Below, in pieces: positions 8,766-17,658 of a stretch of 64,000 nucleotides of DNA. The stretch lies in assembly GCF_900110455.1 (NCBI RefSeq), contig NZ_FOIS01000001.1, positions 1 through 64,000 of the forward strand, written 5' to 3'. The DNA is from Natrinema salifodinae. Lineage in GTDB: Archaea; Halobacteriota; Halobacteria; Halobacteriales; Natrialbaceae. A program made the position numbers and the translations under genes. Position 1 is the stretch's first letter. Every line of letters begins with the position of its first letter. The notes below the pieces were generated by a model that was not told where the DNA came from, ran no database searches, and saw only the letters and a program-made list of their open reading frames with translations.

Positions 8766-9932
8766 CATCCTCCCACGACTAAAGCCGTGGGGTTCCCCAC
8801 TGGGGGTTGAACCCACGGATACGGAGAGGTTCGCAGGTTCGTCGTCGCGTGGGACGATGACCTGCGTTTCGGGCCGTGCCAGTACGGCCCCCGCCTCGGA
8901 CAGCGGTTTCGAGAACTTGCCCAAGGCTCGTTTGCCGATGTTCAACGCGCCGTTTTTGTCCGCGTTGTCGTCCAACCCGCATTCCGGGCACTCGAAGCGT
9001 CCCTGCGTCTCTCGGACGCCCTCGCAGGCACAGCGGTTGCACGTCTTCGACGTATCGTATTCTTCGACCAACCGCATGTTGATGCCTGCGTCGTGTGCCT
9101 TGTATTCGATGTAGTTCAAAAGGCGGGCGAACGGCATCTTGTGCGTCTTGTCGTTGACGTACCGCCCCTTGTCGTTGTCCTTGCGAATCCCGCCGAGGTC
9201 GCCCACAACAACGACCGCGTTCCGCTCCTCGGCGTCCTCCACGATTTGGCGGGCAATCTTGTGGAGGAGGTCGTCCACCTTCCGCGCTTCCGCGTCACCG
9301 ATTCGCTCCACGACCTGCTGGCCCTGCCGGGGTTTCGCCTTCCCGATGGACTTTCGCAACTGTTTGTAGTGTTCGCGGATACGGCGAACTTCCTCGCCGT
9401 AGAACCGTGTTTTGCGGTCGGAGAGGAACGCGCAGGTGGCGACCCACCGTGCGCCCATGTCGATAGCCAGCACGTCGTCATACTCGTCTTGAATGGTCAC
9501 AGACCGTTTAACGACGAGATGGACGTACCAGTCACCGTCTCGGCCCACTAGTTCGCTGTCCCGAATATCGCCCTCGCGGACGAGTTGTTCGTCCTTGTTC
9601 GGGACGTGGGCGGGACACCAGATGGAGTTTCCCCGTCCGCGTTCGGGGTCGTAGACGGGGACTTTCACCCACCACGACGACAGCACCGTGCCCTCGTCGT
9701 GAGACACGTCGAACACGTCGTTGCGGAGGACGACGGGCTGGTCGGTGTCGGGATTCGGGTCTTTCTGGCGTTGTACCTTCGACGCCTGCTGTTTGGTCGC
9801 TGAGTACAGGTCGGCGTCTCCGCCGTGAACCTCGGTCTGAAACGCCTCGTATTCACGGGCGAGCAGGTCGGCCTTCCTGTTGGTCAGCGAGTGGAGTTTG
9901 ACCCGCACCGTGGTCGAGACGTTCCGTTGCAT
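8631..9932 (-). CDS. tnpB: IS200/IS605-type TnpB (OrfB), RNA-guided nuclease family
   Basis: A 433-residue TnpB/OrfB. RuvC-I aspartate is seen in LAIDMGARW (D158) and the RuvC-III region in DNADKNGALNI (D325); a zinc ribbon uses C298, C301, C315 and C318. The usual RuvC-II glutamate position reads VVVGDLGG (G244), while a glutamate stands further on in NYIEYKA (E276). The element itself ends near residue 388; the last about 45 residues come from translating the antisense strand of mch, because no stop codon lies inside the element. It starts two bases after the tnpA stop, so the two are probably co-translated. TnpB is dispensable for transposition but helps keep the element through guided cleavage. 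Confidence 0.93.
   Translation of the reverse strand: MQRNVSTTVRVKLHSLTNRKADLLAREYEAFQTEVHGGDADLYSATKQQASKVQRQKDPNPDTDQPVVLRNDVFDVSHDEGTVLSSWWVKVPVYDPERGRGNSIWCPAHVPNKDEQLVREGDIRDSELVGRDGDWYVHLVVKRSVTIQDEYDDVLAIDMGARWVATCAFLSDRKTRFYGEEVRRIREHYKQLRKSIGKAKPRQGQQVVERIGDAEARKVDDLLHKIARQIVEDAEERNAVVVVGDLGGIRKDNDKGRYVNDKTHKMPFARLLNYIEYKAHDAGINMRLVEEYDTSKTCNRCACEGVRETQGRFECPECGLDDNADKNGALNIGKRALGKFSKPLSEAGAVLARPETQVIVPRDDEPANLSVSVGSTPSGEPHGFSRGRMSESEGLDEQFLVRLAVDVGRPPEHVDRYRCGREQVRRHFVELPV
8772..8814 (-). repeat. Right-end hairpins of the IS (possible omega-RNA 3' part)
   Basis: Three adjacent inverted repeats: CCCACG/CGTGGG (8772-8791), CCCC-ACT-GGGG (8795-8805) and GGGTT-G-AACCC (8804-8814). Hairpins near the right end are the recognition structures of the IS200/IS605 transposase, and the same region in related elements gives the guide-scaffold RNA used by TnpB. 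Confidence 0.65.
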
Positions 9933-9934
9933 GA

Positions 9935-10348
9935 CTACTCACCCGCTTGCGCGTCGATGTACTCCTCGATAACCTCGCTGGACACGTCGCCCGCGTTGGA
10001 AACGAAATACGAGCGCGTCCACAGCGAGAGCAAGCCGAAGTCGAACTCGTCGCGGAGGTAGCGAGACGAGTAGCCTTTGACCTGTTGCAGTATCTTGTTC
10101 GGGGCGAGCGTCGGGTCGCCCGTGATGAACAAGTGAACGTGGTCGGGGCGAATCGCCAACTCCAGTATCTCCAAGCCGAGTTCGTCGGCTTTCTCCTCGA
10201 TGAGTTCTTCGAGGCGGTCGCGTACCTCGCCTTCCAGTACCGACTTGCGGTACTTCGGACACCAGATGAAGTGGTACTGGAGTTTGTGAATGGAGGTACG
10301 TTCCCTGTCGAACCCACGAGGAATAGTCAACATATAGAAACTATTCAT
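9935..10348 (-). CDS. tnpA: IS200-type TnpA, HUH Y1 transposase
   Basis: A 137-residue single-strand transposase. The HUH metal site is H70-V-H72 in RPDHVHLFITG, and the nucleophile tyrosine is probably Y130 in EEYIDAQ, following the family segment SLWTRSYFVSNAG. Length and motifs are complete, so it is likely active. It cuts and joins single-stranded DNA at the element ends as a dimer. A second ATG lies five codons in (10333). An inverted repeat overlaps the start and may limit translation. tnpB begins two bases after its stop. Confidence 0.93.
   Translation of the reverse strand: MNSFYMLTIPRGFDRERTSIHKLQYHFIWCPKYRKSVLEGEVRDRLEELIEEKADELGLEILELAIRPDHVHLFITGDPTLAPNKILQQVKGYSSRYLRDEFDFGLLSLWTRSYFVSNAGDVSSEVIEEYIDAQAGE
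10321..10346 (-). promoter_or_regulatory. Inverted repeat at the tnpA start
   Basis: GAATAGT and ACTATTC (7-base perfect arms, 12-base loop) overlap the first codons of tnpA. In IS200 relatives a hairpin at the tnpA start represses translation; this one is placed to act the same way, though that role is inferred. Confidence 0.45.
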
Positions 10349-10542
10349 CTAAAGAGGTTACGCAAGCATCCAATCCCAGCCGTGGCTACGAGCGTGAATA
10401 GATTTCCAGTTGTCGGCTTCATCCCACTCCTACCCCTAGAGGGGGTTTCGCCTCGCAACCGCTGTAACGTCCCGGCGACCGGCAACGATTCCCGTTCTGC
10501 TGTAGCGACGTCGAGAGGAGAAAGAAGTGGAGAGAGACGCGA

Positions 10543-11880
10543 CTACTCGTCGGAGAGCCGGCCAGGCGACCACTCGCCGTCGAAGTCCTCGTGGACGAAC
10601 GGCGCCGCGTCCTCGCCGGCGTAGGTGGCGACGAGGTGGCCGTCGCCCTCGAGGTGGTACTTGTAGGTCGTCAGCCCTTCGAGGCCGACGGGACCGCGAG
10701 CGTGGATCTTGCCCGTGCTGATGCCGACCTCGGCGCCGAGCCCGAACCGGTAGCCGTCGGCGAAGCGCGTCGAGGCGTTGTGGAAGACGCTCGCCGAGTC
10801 GATGCTACGCATGAAAGTGCTCGCGCGGTCGGCGTCCTCGGTCACGATCGACTCCGTGTGCTTCGAGCCGTGGGTGGTGACGTGATCGATCGCCGCCTCG
10901 AGCGAGTCGACGACCCTGATCGAGACGATGAGATCGCCGTACTCGGTGTCCCAGTCGGCGTCGGTCGCCGCCTCGACGTCGACGATCTCGCGAGTGCGCT
11001 CGTCGCCGCGCATCTCGACGTCGGCCGTCTCGTAGCGGTCCGCGATCGCCGGCAGGAACTCCTCGGCGACTGCCTCGTGGACCAGCAGCGTCTCGACGGC
11101 GTTACAGACCGCCGGGTACTGAACCTTCGCGTCGTAGGCGATCTCCTCGGCCATCGAGCGGTCCGCCTGGTCGTCGACGTAGACGTGACAGACGCCCTCC
11201 GTGTGGCCGAGGACGGGGATGCTCGTGTTGTCCTGAATGTAGCTCACGAACTCGGAGCTCCCGCGGGGCATGAGGAGGTCGATCGAATCGTCCATCTCCA
11301 GCAGCCGGTCGACGTCCTCGCGGGCCTCGACGTGCTGGGCCCAGCCGTCGGGCACGTCGGCCGTTGCGTCCTCGATAATCTCGAAGAGGATCCGGTTGGA
11401 GTGCAGCGCCTCGCTGCCGCCCTTGAGGATCACCGCGTTTCCGGACTTGAGGCCGAGCGCGGCGATCTGGACGAGCGCGTCGGGCCGGGACTCGAAGACC
11501 GCACCGACGACGCCGATCGGGACGGCGACCTTGTAGAGTTCGAGGTCCTCGTCGAGTTCTCGTGCCGAGAGGGTCTTGCCGAGCGGGTCGTCCTGATCGG
11601 CGACGCTGCGGACCATCTCGGCGATGCTCTCGATCTTCGACTCCGAGAGCTTCAGCCGGTCGACCAGCGCCTGCGTGTACTCGCCTTGCTCGAGCAGCTT
11701 CTCGCCCTCGGCGACGTCCTTCTCGTTGGCTTCGAGGATCTCGTCGGCTCGAGCTTCGATCGCGTCGGCGATCTCGCGGAGCGCCGCACTCCGCTCCTCG
11801 TCGGAGCGTTTCGCGAGCTCTAAGGCCGCGGTCTGTGCCTCATCGACGTCTCGCTCGATATCGGTGTCAGTTTCAGTCAT
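10543..11880 (-). CDS. proA: Glutamate-5-semialdehyde dehydrogenase (gamma-glutamyl phosphate reductase)
   Basis: A 445-residue ProA, second step of proline synthesis: NADPH reduction of gamma-glutamyl phosphate to the semialdehyde in the cytoplasm. Family blocks include [31 protein letters not shown], the catalytic cysteine in [14 protein letters not shown] and [20 protein letters not shown]. It is the last gene of proC-proB-proA; its ATG overlaps the proB stop by 8 bases (ATGACTGA), indicating translational coupling. The IS element lies just downstream without interrupting it. Confidence 0.97.
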   Translation of the reverse strand: MTETDTDIERDVDEAQTAALELAKRSDEERSAALREIADAIEARADEILEANEKDVAEGEKLLEQGEYTQALVDRLKLSESKIESIAEMVRSVADQDDPLGKTLSARELDEDLELYKVAVPIGVVGAVFESRPDALVQIAALGLKSGNAVILKGGSEALHSNRILFEIIEDATADVPDGWAQHVEAREDVDRLLEMDDSIDLLMPRGSSEFVSYIQDNTSIPVLGHTEGVCHVYVDDQADRSMAEEIAYDAKVQYPAVCNAVETLLVHEAVAEEFLPAIADRYETADVEMRGDERTREIVDVEAATDADWDTEYGDLIVSIRVVDSLEAAIDHVTTHGSKHTESIVTEDADRASTFMRSIDSASVFHNASTRFADGYRFGLGAEVGISTGKIHARGPVGLEGLTTYKYHLEGDGHLVATYAGEDAAPFVHEDFDGEWSPGRLSDE

Positions 11881-12706
11881 CGCTCCCTCCGTTGATGGGA
11901 ACGAATACGGTCCCCACAGGCTTGGCAGTAGCGATCTTCTCGAGGATGTCGGGCTCGGTCGACTTCGCGATCACGGCCGGAATGCCGTGCTCGCTGACGT
12001 CGCGTGCGCCCTCGACCTTCGTCTGGATGCCGCCGAAGCCGTCCGAGGCGCTCTCAGAGACGATCTCCTGGACCGTATCGTAGTTCTCGCCGACCGCTTC
12101 GATGCGCTCGGCGTCCCCGTTTTCCTTCGGGTTGCCGGTGTAGACGCCGGCGACGTCGGTCAGCGTGACCTGCAGGTCGGCGTCGACGCCCATGGTCGTC
12201 GCCGCCGAGAGCATGTCGTTGTCGCCGATCCGGATCTCCTCGGTCGCGACGGCGTCGTTCTCGTTGATGATCGGGACGACGCCCCAGTCCAGCAGCGTCT
12301 CGACGGTGTTGCGGAAGTTCGTAAACCGCTCGGGGTTCTCGAGGTCGTGTTGGGTCACCAGCAACTGGGCCACCTTCCGGTCGTACCGCGCGAAGCTCTC
12401 GGTGTAGCGGTGCATGAGGTGGCTCTGCCCGACGGTCGACAGCGCCTGGGACTCCTCGACCGTCTCGCTCGCCTGGTCGATCCGTCCCATCCCGGCGCCG
12501 ATCGCGCCCGAGGAGATCAGGATGACCTGCCTGTCCCGCTTTAAGAGGTCGTGGATGTCGTCGACGAGCTTGTCGAGTTTCTCGTCGTCGAGGTTCGAGT
12601 CCTCGTCCGTCAGGGAGTTGGTCCCCGCCTTGACGACGACGCGGTCGGCGTCGGCCGCCAGCTGTCGCGCCTCCGAGACGGCCGACGATTCGATGCCCTT
12701 ACTCAT
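11873..12706 (-). CDS. proB: Glutamate 5-kinase
   Basis: A 277-residue amino-acid kinase that phosphorylates glutamate, the committed step of proline synthesis. Motifs: [14 protein letters not shown] near the N-terminus, [15 protein letters not shown], and [22 protein letters not shown]. It consists of the kinase domain only; the C-terminal PUA domain of the E. coli enzyme is absent. The ATG at 12706 overlaps the proC stop (ATGAGTAA), so it is preferred to an ATG four codons earlier. The short C-terminus overlaps proA. Confidence 0.96.
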   Translation of the reverse strand: MSKGIESSAVSEARQLAADADRVVVKAGTNSLTDEDSNLDDEKLDKLVDDIHDLLKRDRQVILISSGAIGAGMGRIDQASETVEESQALSTVGQSHLMHRYTESFARYDRKVAQLLVTQHDLENPERFTNFRNTVETLLDWGVVPIINENDAVATEEIRIGDNDMLSAATTMGVDADLQVTLTDVAGVYTGNPKENGDAERIEAVGENYDTVQEIVSESASDGFGGIQTKVEGARDVSEHGIPAVIAKSTEPDILEKIATAKPVGTVFVPINGGSDD

Positions 12707-13490
12707 CGGTCTCGTCACCGTCGTTGAACTCGCTTGCCAGTTCGGCGGAGCGCTCTTCGGCCGCCGTCACCGCCTCGGCGACCGACGTCTGGACGTCGCT
12801 GTCCCAGAGGACTTCCATCCCTTCGATGGTCGTCCCGTTCGGCGAGCAGACTGCATCGATCAGCTCGTCGACGGTCCGGTCCGACCGGAGGACGGTCTCG
12901 GCGGCTCCCTTGAACGTCTGGGCGGCCAGCGTCTCGGCAGCCTCGGGGTCGAGCCCGCTGTCGACGCCCGACTCCTTCATCGCCTGGAGGAGATAGAAGA
13001 CGAAAGCCGGACCGCTCCCGTTGACGGCGGTCGCGATGTCCATCTTCGTCTCGTCGATCTCGACGAACTCGCCGACGTCGCCGAGCAGCGCCCGCACGTC
13101 GTCGGTGACGTCGTCGCCGGTGACGGCCGCCGCCATGTCCCCCGTCTCGGCCGCCAGATTGGGCATGATTCGAACGACGTTCGCGTCGGTCCGCGCTTCG
13201 ACGAAGTCGGTCGGGACGCCCGCGGCGATAGAGAGAAGGGTCTGATCCGGCGAGAGCTCGAGGTCGTTCAGTACCACGCCGACGATGTCCGGTTTGACCG
13301 CGACGATCACTACGTCGGCGTCGGCCGCCTCCGCGATGTCGGACGTGGTCCGGTCGGCGTAGTCGGCGACCGCGTCGAGTGCTTCGGGATCGAGATCGCA
13401 CGCGGTCACCGTGTGATTCCCGGCCCGCCGGAGGCCCTTCACCAGGGCACTCCCCATGTTTCCGCAACCGATGACGCTCGTCTGTACCAT
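12699..13490 (-). CDS. proC: Pyrroline-5-carboxylate reductase
   Basis: A 263-residue ProC, the final NAD(P)H-dependent step to proline. The Rossmann motif is [13 protein letters not shown] at the N-terminus, followed by [21 protein letters not shown] and the C-terminal [15 protein letters not shown] plus [10 protein letters not shown]. First gene of the proCBA operon; each junction overlaps by 8 bases. Having the whole pathway in one operon suggests synthesis on demand; no operator was recognised upstream. Confidence 0.96.
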   Translation of the reverse strand: MVQTSVIGCGNMGSALVKGLRRAGNHTVTACDLDPEALDAVADYADRTTSDIAEAADADVVIVAVKPDIVGVVLNDLELSPDQTLLSIAAGVPTDFVEARTDANVVRIMPNLAAETGDMAAAVTGDDVTDDVRALLGDVGEFVEIDETKMDIATAVNGSGPAFVFYLLQAMKESGVDSGLDPEAAETLAAQTFKGAAETVLRSDRTVDELIDAVCSPNGTTIEGMEVLWDSDVQTSVAEAVTAAEERSAELASEFNDGDETDE

Positions 13491-13669
13491 CTTGTCTCAC
13501 TCTGAGGAACCGACACGGACATACAACTTTGGTTTCGCACAGCCGACGTCGATCGGGACGGATCGACCCGTCGGTTCGGCGGGCTACGAGTCGAAGGCGA
13601 GCACGTCTCGCGGCGGCCGCGAGGGAGCGAGCTACCCGGACGGTGGCTCCATCGGACGACCCGAGTGGA

Positions 13670-15325
13670 TCAGTCCGCGGGGTGGACGTCAGTTACCGTT
13701 CCGACGCCCTTGCTTCGACCTTCGCGGAAGACGAACTTCTGGCCCTCTTCCACGAGATACGGGCGGAATTTGAACCGGACGGTGGTCTTGCCCGTGTCGC
13801 CTGGCAGCAGCCGGCCGTTTTCGGGATAGAAGGCGGCGGCTTCGCCGATCGTCTCGAGGTGGACGACGGGTTCGTACCCCTCGCCGATACGGGTCGGGTG
13901 GTTGAGCACCATCACCTCGGCCTCGAACTCGCGGATCGGCTCGGGGTCCGCGTCCCGCGGGAGCAAGACCATTCCGCGCTCCATGGCGCTCTCCTTGATC
14001 CCCTTCAGAGCGATGCCGACGATCCGGCCCGCTTGGGCCTTGTCGACCCGGTGGTAGTGCATCTCGATCGAGCGGACCTCGACCTCCTGGAAGCGGCCGT
14101 CTGGCATGGGACCGATCAGGAGTTCGTCGCCGGCCTCGACCTCGCCGGCCATCACCGTTCCCGAGGCGACCGCGCCGACGCCGGTCACCGAGTAGCTGCG
14201 GTCGACGTACATTCGGAACTCGCCGGTGTCCTGGGCCGTCTTGGGGAGCCGATCGAACAGTTCGTCAAGCGTGCCCAGGCCGTCCATCGTGATGGCGCTG
14301 CTCTCGACGATCGGGACCACCCGCTCGCTGATCTCATCGATCGCGGCGTCGACGCCGTGGCGGGCGATCCGCAGCGGCGACTTGTCGACCTCCCGGAGGA
14401 GCCGCTCGACCTCGCGTTCGACCTCCTCGACGCGCTCGTCGTCGACCAGGTCCGTCTTCGTGATCGCGACGATCGTCGGCAGGTCGGTGGCCAGCAGGAC
14501 GCCCAGGTGCTCCCGCGTCGTCCGCGTCGGGCCGTCATCGGCGGCGACGACCAGCAGGCCGTAGTCGAGCTTCTGGCCGACCAGGCCGCGGATCGTCGTC
14601 CGGAGCCAGGGCTCGTGGCCGACGGTGTCGACGAAGGAAACGAGCCGGTCGGCCTCCTGGACGACCTCGGCGCGGTCGGCCTTGCGGTTAGGATTGCGAA
14701 CGCGGACGGGGCCCTCGTCGTCGAAGCCGTAGACGGCGTAGGAGAGGTCGGCCGAGAGGCCACGCTCGACCTCGTGGGGCTGGACGTCGAGGAACGCGCG
14801 GGTCGCGCCGTCGCCGTCGTCCGGTTTCCCGGTCACCAGCGAGCCGACGAGCGTGCTCTTCCCGTGGTCGACGTGGCCCGCCGTGCCGACGACGACGTGT
14901 TCGTCGTCCGTCTCGAGGACGCCGCCCTCGCGGACCTGCGCGACCCCCACTAATCCACGCCCGGACGTCTCCGACGCTCGGTCTGCTTCGGACTCCGCGG
15001 CGTCCGAAACGCCGTTGACGCCCCAGGTCTGGACGTCTTCGATGTGTGCGTCGGCCTCCTCGGCCAGCAGGGAGAGGACGTCCATCGTCTCGGAAAAGGT
15101 GTCGGGATCGACGCCGGCCAGGCCGCCGTCGTCGGTGACGCCGACGACGTACGTCGCCTCGCCGTCGCCCGAGAGCAGGCGGTGTCGCAGTTGGGCGGCC
15201 AGGCTCTCCCGCCGTCCGCCCTCGAGGTGGACGTCTCGTGACAACCGCTCTTTGAATTCGACGTTGCCACCGTCCTGTTCGCCACGGTCCAGGGCCCGCT
15301 CCAGAAGGGCCCGGTCACGGCTCAT
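13670..15325 (-). CDS. GTPBP1-like translational GTPase
   Basis: A 551-residue GTPase related to EF-Tu/EF-1A and the GTPBP1/2 group. An N-terminal domain of about 140 residues (GNVEFKERL...VVGVTDDGGLAGVD) precedes the G domain: G1 GHVDHGKST, G3 DTVGHEP, G4 TKTD (the usual N is T), then beta-barrel domains II and III ending in FVFREGRSKGVGTV. GTPBP1 proteins act in translation and mRNA surveillance; the archaeal role is unknown. The ATG at 15325 starts SRDRALLERALD; a TTG nine codons upstream would have to be read through an inverted repeat and is not preferred. Confidence 0.85.
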   Translation of the reverse strand: MSRDRALLERALDRGEQDGGNVEFKERLSRDVHLEGGRRESLAAQLRHRLLSGDGEATYVVGVTDDGGLAGVDPDTFSETMDVLSLLAEEADAHIEDVQTWGVNGVSDAAESEADRASETSGRGLVGVAQVREGGVLETDDEHVVVGTAGHVDHGKSTLVGSLVTGKPDDGDGATRAFLDVQPHEVERGLSADLSYAVYGFDDEGPVRVRNPNRKADRAEVVQEADRLVSFVDTVGHEPWLRTTIRGLVGQKLDYGLLVVAADDGPTRTTREHLGVLLATDLPTIVAITKTDLVDDERVEEVEREVERLLREVDKSPLRIARHGVDAAIDEISERVVPIVESSAITMDGLGTLDELFDRLPKTAQDTGEFRMYVDRSYSVTGVGAVASGTVMAGEVEAGDELLIGPMPDGRFQEVEVRSIEMHYHRVDKAQAGRIVGIALKGIKESAMERGMVLLPRDADPEPIREFEAEVMVLNHPTRIGEGYEPVVHLETIGEAAAFYPENGRLLPGDTGKTTVRFKFRPYLVEEGQKFVFREGRSKGVGTVTDVHPAD

Positions 15326-15346
15326 GTCCCCCGTTAATGGGGGACA
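15325..15346 (-). promoter_or_regulatory. Perfect 8-base inverted repeat at the GTPase start
   Basis: TGTCCCCC-GTTAAT-GGGGGACA lies against the ATG of the GTPase gene. It could be an operator over the start site, or a 5' hairpin that hides the start if the transcript begins upstream. The GTTAAT loop is itself TATA-like on the minus strand but is too close to the ATG for leaderless use. Confidence 0.5.
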
Positions 15347-15529
15347 CGGCAAAAGCCTTCCCGTACATTGTCAATTATTGTCACAGCACAATTCGGTCCG
15401 GCGGAACGACGAGCCGCGTCGATCGACCGTGCGGTCGCGCCTTTCTGGAGCAAATCGAAGCTCGAGGGGATCTCAGCGGTCGACGCATTCCGGGCCCGGT
15501 TTCAAGGCCCTCGAAGCCCTACGAGAGGC

Positions 15530-15709
15530 ATGAGCATCAGCGGCCTCTGCCAGATCTGTGAGTCCCGGCCCGCACAGGAGCAGTGTTCGAACTGCGGCAC
15601 GCTCGCCTGCGAGGTCCACTACGAGGAGAGCGCGGGGCTGTGCGCCGACTGCGCCTCGCAGGCCCAGCCGGGGCCCGACAACGACGACGTGGAGATCAAT
15701 CGATTCTAG
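15530..15709 (+). CDS. HIT-type zinc-finger small protein
   Basis: A 59-residue protein with eight metal-ligand candidates: CQIC, CSNC, then CEVH and CADC within CQICESRPAQEQCSNC and the following 25 residues, the treble-clef pattern of HIT zinc fingers. The C-terminus is acidic. The open frame continues upstream to 15368 without homology; the ATG at 15530 (MSISGLCQIC) is adjacent to the finger and is chosen. Role unknown; such fingers usually mediate protein contacts. Confidence 0.8.
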   Translation: MSISGLCQICESRPAQEQCSNCGTLACEVHYEESAGLCADCASQAQPGPDNDDVEINRF

Positions 15710-15752
15710 GTCGATCATTCGAATCGGAACGGCACAGCACAGACTCGAGACC

Positions 15753-16061
15753 GTGACCTCCATCCGCGACCTACTCGGCGAGACCCTCGGCGTCGGAGAG
15801 ACGTATCGCCTGGCGCTCGAGGAACGGGACGGCTTCCTCGTCGCCGAGCACCCGAACGACGCCAGCCCGATGGACGTCGCCGTCGTCGAGGGACTGGATC
15901 GACTCGACGAACGCCCGCCGACGGAGCCGGTTCCGGTCGAAATCGTCGGCCGCGTGGTCGATGATCGAATCGCCGGACGGGTCGTCGCCGCTCCCGACAC
16001 TGACCCCGAGTTCGGTCGCTCGTCAACGTCCGGAAGTAACGGCGCGGAAACGGACCGCTAG
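15753..16061 (+). CDS. Conserved-looking haloarchaeal hypothetical protein
   Basis: A 102-residue acidic protein read from a GTG start (TSIRDLLGETLGVGE). Codon character is typical of the genome; no known family was recognised. The region of residues 18-75 (YRLALEERDGFLVAEHP ... VVDDRIAGRVV) looks like a small beta-rich fold, and the tail is low-complexity. Its TAG stop shares the palindrome CTAG with the converging pyrF stop. It follows the zinc-finger gene by 43 bases and may be co-transcribed with it. Confidence 0.6.
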   Translation: MTSIRDLLGETLGVGETYRLALEERDGFLVAEHPNDASPMDVAVVEGLDRLDERPPTEPVPVEIVGRVVDDRIAGRVVAAPDTDPEFGRSSTSGSNGAETDR

Positions 16062-16861
16062 TCCCCCCGATACTGATTCAATCGCGCCTTCAGTTGCTTC
16101 GCCGCCTGGCCGCTCGCCTTCGCGAAGTCCTCGCCGTCGTTTTCTCCCGCAAAGATGATCCCCCGCGAGGAGTTGACCAGGCCGACGCCGTCGGCGAGCC
16201 CGTACTCGACGGCGGCCTCGGCGTCGCCGCCCTGCGCGCCGATGCCCGGGACGAGGAAGGGCAGGTCGGGCACCTGCTCGCGCAGTTCCTCGAGCTCTTC
16301 GGGCTGGGTCGCGCCCACGACCAGACCGACGTTGTCGTTCTCGTTCCAGAGGTCCGCCAGGGCCGCGACCCGCTCGTAGACCGATTCGCCGGTCTCGAGT
16401 TCGAGGTCCTGGAGGTCGGCCCCGCCGGGGTTCGAGGTGCGACAGAGGACGAAGACGCCGGACTCCTCGTCGGCCAGGAACGGCTGCAGCGAGTCCCGAC
16501 CCATGTAGGGATTGACGGTGATCGCGTCGACTTTCTCGAGCATCTGCGCGTACTGCCTGGTCGTGTTGCCGATGTCGGCGCGTTTGGCGTCCAGCAGGAC
16601 CGGAACGTCCTTGCCGTGGGCGTAGGCGATCGTTTCCTCCAGGGCGGCCCAGCCGTCGGGGTCCTCGTAGAAGGCCGCGTTGGGCTTGTAGACGGCGGCG
16701 TGTTCGTGCGTTGCGTCGATGATCCGGCGGTTGAAGGCCCACCGTGGGAGGTCGTACTCGTCGAGGTGATCAGGGACGCGCGACGGGTCGGGATCGAGGC
16801 CGACCGAGACGACGCTATCGACCGATCGGATGCGGTCGTGCAGACGATCGAAGAAGTTCAT
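16058..16861 (-). CDS. pyrF: Orotidine 5'-phosphate decarboxylase
   Basis: A 267-residue OMP decarboxylase, last step of UMP synthesis. The active-site block is LLDAKRADIGNTT (the D-K-D set), preceded by FNRRIIDATHEHAAVYKPN and followed by VLCRTSNPGG and VPGIGAQGGD. Length and motifs fit the longer PyrF type 2 group. The open frame runs on to 17038, but that extension is basic and non-homologous; the ATG at 16861 begins NFFDRLHDRI. It converges on the preceding gene with overlapping stops. Confidence 0.95.
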   Translation of the reverse strand: MNFFDRLHDRIRSVDSVVSVGLDPDPSRVPDHLDEYDLPRWAFNRRIIDATHEHAAVYKPNAAFYEDPDGWAALEETIAYAHGKDVPVLLDAKRADIGNTTRQYAQMLEKVDAITVNPYMGRDSLQPFLADEESGVFVLCRTSNPGGADLQDLELETGESVYERVAALADLWNENDNVGLVVGATQPEELEELREQVPDLPFLVPGIGAQGGDAEAAVEYGLADGVGLVNSSRGIIFAGENDGEDFAKASGQAAKQLKARLNQYRGD

Positions 16862-17064
16862 GCCGGGAGTGGCCCCGCGACGGTCGAAAAGGTTGCTATC
16901 CCGTCGGCCGCAGTCGATGGCGTCGACTTCGCTTCTCCTCGGTTTCCCATTGCGGCCGCTGTCTCGGACGAATCGGTCGCGGCTCCGCGTCGGACGGGGC
17001 TCGCGACGACTCATCGCCGGTCTCGAAAGCCACAGCATGTGACTGGTTACGATCGATCACGCTC

Positions 17065-17075
17065 CAAATATTTTA
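17065..17075 (+). promoter_or_regulatory. TATA-like promoter of the zinc-ribbon gene
   Basis: CAAATATTTTA is centred about 27 bases before the ATG at 17097, standard spacing for a leaderless haloarchaeal transcript. Confidence 0.5.
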
Positions 17076-17096
17076 GACATCAGCTACTTCCTCCGT

Positions 17097-17387
17097 ATGC
17101 CAGTTACATCACCTATGAACATCCGACAGCGTTCGACATCGTTCTCGAACCGCCTCCGTGAGCACGTCCGGTCGACGCTCCTGGAGCCGACGGACGCGAG
17201 GTGGGACGGGCCCGGAGACGATCAAACAGCGGACGCCGAACCCGAACAGGAGGCGACCGCATCCGGGAACCTCTTCCACTGCGCGCGGTGTAGCGTCGTC
17301 TACATCGCCGCCGAGAAACAGACCTGTCCCGAATGCGACGGGGACGTCGAGCAAGTGCGATCGACGCTGGCTTGTAATCAAGACTGA
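17097..17387 (+). CDS. Small zinc-ribbon protein
   Basis: A 96-residue protein. The first half is polar and probably disordered; residues 62-80 form a rubredoxin-type knuckle pair, CARC ... CPEC, likely binding one zinc. A second in-frame ATG is at 17115, but the TATA element fits the first. The function cannot be named; short haloarchaeal zinc ribbons often accompany transcription or RNA proteins. It stands alone at the edge of a lower-GC patch. Confidence 0.7.
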   Translation: MPVTSPMNIRQRSTSFSNRLREHVRSTLLEPTDARWDGPGDDQTADAEPEQEATASGNLFHCARCSVVYIAAEKQTCPECDGDVEQVRSTLACNQD

Positions 17388-17658
17388 CGCGGCACGATCC
17401 GTTACTGCCGGGCTCATACCGGTTTCGTTCGTTCTGTTTGCTCCGCCCGCTTCGTTCGTCTCAGGCTGTCCCTTAGCAGTAAATAGTAGCGCGATTTCTT
17501 TATTTAGAATCATGTCTGAAACTGAATCGGGCAGTTCGATAACTACGTGTGCGAACTGAACGGCGAAATATCTATCAGATATGGATGATGTTTGTCGAGC
17601 CGTGCTGCATATACAGCGCACTAACGTGCTCTATTCTTGAACAGAGGGTGTTTAAGAA
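17388..17658. other. Low-GC intergenic segment with a short gene start
   Basis: At 17512 an ATG opens a 15-codon frame (MSETESGSSITTCAN) with AGTAAATAGTA about 28 bases upstream, which looks like the severed start of a haloarchaeal gene. ATATCT-ATC-AGATAT at 17568-17582 is a short inverted repeat. No complete gene is seen. Confidence 0.4.

Larger units (their letters stand above)
8763..10464 (-). mobile_element. IS200/IS605 family insertion sequence with tnpA and tnpB
   Basis: Complete-looking element on the minus strand: left end (high coordinate), tnpA, tnpB, then hairpin-rich right end. The right boundary is placed at TGACATCC next to the mch stop codon, because the hairpin CCCACG/CGTGGG follows at once and elements of this family lack terminal inverted repeats and target duplication. 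The left boundary is tentative: reading the minus strand, a TTAC (10465-10468) precedes the AT-poor leader and would fit an IS605-like target. The true ends could differ by tens of bases. Confidence 0.8.

Noticed and set aside
10591-11823. 410-codon frame opposite proA
   Set aside because: Antisense shadow; valine-aspartate-arginine-rich product without family resemblance, while proA is unambiguous.
15326-15352. TTG start giving nine extra residues to the GTPBP1-like protein
   Set aside because: Rare codon start placed across an inverted repeat; an ATG is available exactly where conserved sequence begins.
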